Source of the DNA: Membranipora membranacea
Taxonomy: Eukaryota > Bryozoa > Gymnolaemata > Cheilostomatida > Membraniporidae
DNA: 64,000 bases
Reading direction: 5' to 3'
Assembly: GCA_914767715.1 (NCBI GenBank)
Contig: OU612068.1
Coordinates: forward strand, 24,428,001-24,492,000
In this document: in pieces, positions 63,599 to 64,000 of the stretch
Layout of the letters: each line of letters starts with the position of its first letter
Numbering within the stretch: position 1 is the stretch's first letter
Program-made: the position numbers and the translations under genes
Notes under the pieces: generated by a model
What the model saw: only the letters and a program-made list of their open reading frames with translations
What the model was told of the DNA's origin: nothing
Database searches by the model: none

Positions 63599-64000
63599 AT
63601 CCTCGGGTTTAAGTTATGTGCATATCAGCTTTCACCCTCATGGTTTCCCATCATGACAAATGTGTCATAAAAATTGCAGACCCCTTTAACGATGTGATCC
63701 CCATTAAACATCAGGTTTGAGGTTGGTAGTTCTGTGTCTGTCTTGCATCATGATAATATTGTAGAAATCAATTATGAACCGATTCGGTTGCATTTTAGGC
63801 CACTCCTGTTACAGTAGAAAGTTGGCGCTTACCATTGTACTTGGTCTTGGTAATATGCAGGTCTATGCTAGATGCTGGTTAAACACTTTCCTTTTATGCG
63901 ATATGTAAAGCAACTCAGGAATGCGAATGATAGGTATGAATGGGCAAAAATCATTTCCTGATAGTGTCACTGCAGCACATACACCACAGAGTAAGGTAAT

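Overview
The window is intron-rich, AT-rich nuclear DNA from an animal. Genes are split by GT-AG introns, use weak AATAAA-type 3' ends, and sit among decayed non-LTR retrotransposons, foldback elements and microsatellites. The gene set (GRAMD2-, CREB3-like-, ZNF706- and P5CS-type genes) is metazoan. I think of a marine invertebrate, but I cannot name the phylum from sequence alone. I see no bacterial operons, CRISPR arrays, tRNA or rRNA genes.

Layout. (1) 1.9-10.0 kb, plus strand: a nine-exon GRAM-domain membrane-anchored protein of the GRAMD2 type, about 430 aa. (2) 10.2-40.0 kb, minus strand: a tandem array of four aldo-keto reductase (AKR) genes. All have the same nine-exon structure with identical phases. 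Copies 1, 3 and 4 reconstruct to intact 324-residue proteins with the full Asp-Tyr-Lys-His tetrad. Copy 2 is a pseudogene with several frameshifts and stops, swollen by a retrotransposon relic, a MITE-like element and palindromes. Homologous 3' flanks with a conserved poly(A) signal follow every copy, so the unit duplicated as a whole. (3) 42.3-45.6 kb, plus strand: a CREB3/CREB3L-type membrane-tethered bZIP factor with a perfect CRE about 140 bp before the chosen start. (4) 49.2-50.3 kb, plus strand: a two-exon ZNF706 homologue of 79 aa. (5) 51.4-61.1 kb, minus strand: a thirteen-exon delta-1-pyrroline-5-carboxylate synthase (ALDH18A1), 752 aa, with a mitochondrial-type N terminus. (6) 61.1-64 kb: no convincing gene.

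The genes are not an operon. The one clear functional cluster is the AKR array, which would supply several related NADPH-dependent carbonyl reductases. The CREB3-like factor belongs to the ER-stress and secretory-pathway regulators, GRAMD2 to lipid-sensing contact-site proteins, and P5CS makes the proline/ornithine precursor.

The most unusual material is mobile. A foldback family has a 90-bp near-perfect palindromic member (15441-15530) with an exact 10-bp target duplication, sitting inside a reverse-transcriptase relic. A 471-bp relative with the same ends lies at 47684-48154 and has a 9/10 duplication. Other notable items are a 36-bp minisatellite that repeats a 12-residue reverse-transcriptase motif, an exon-like unrecognised reading frame just upstream of ZNF706, and an unrecognised decayed coding region at 41.2-41.6 kb.
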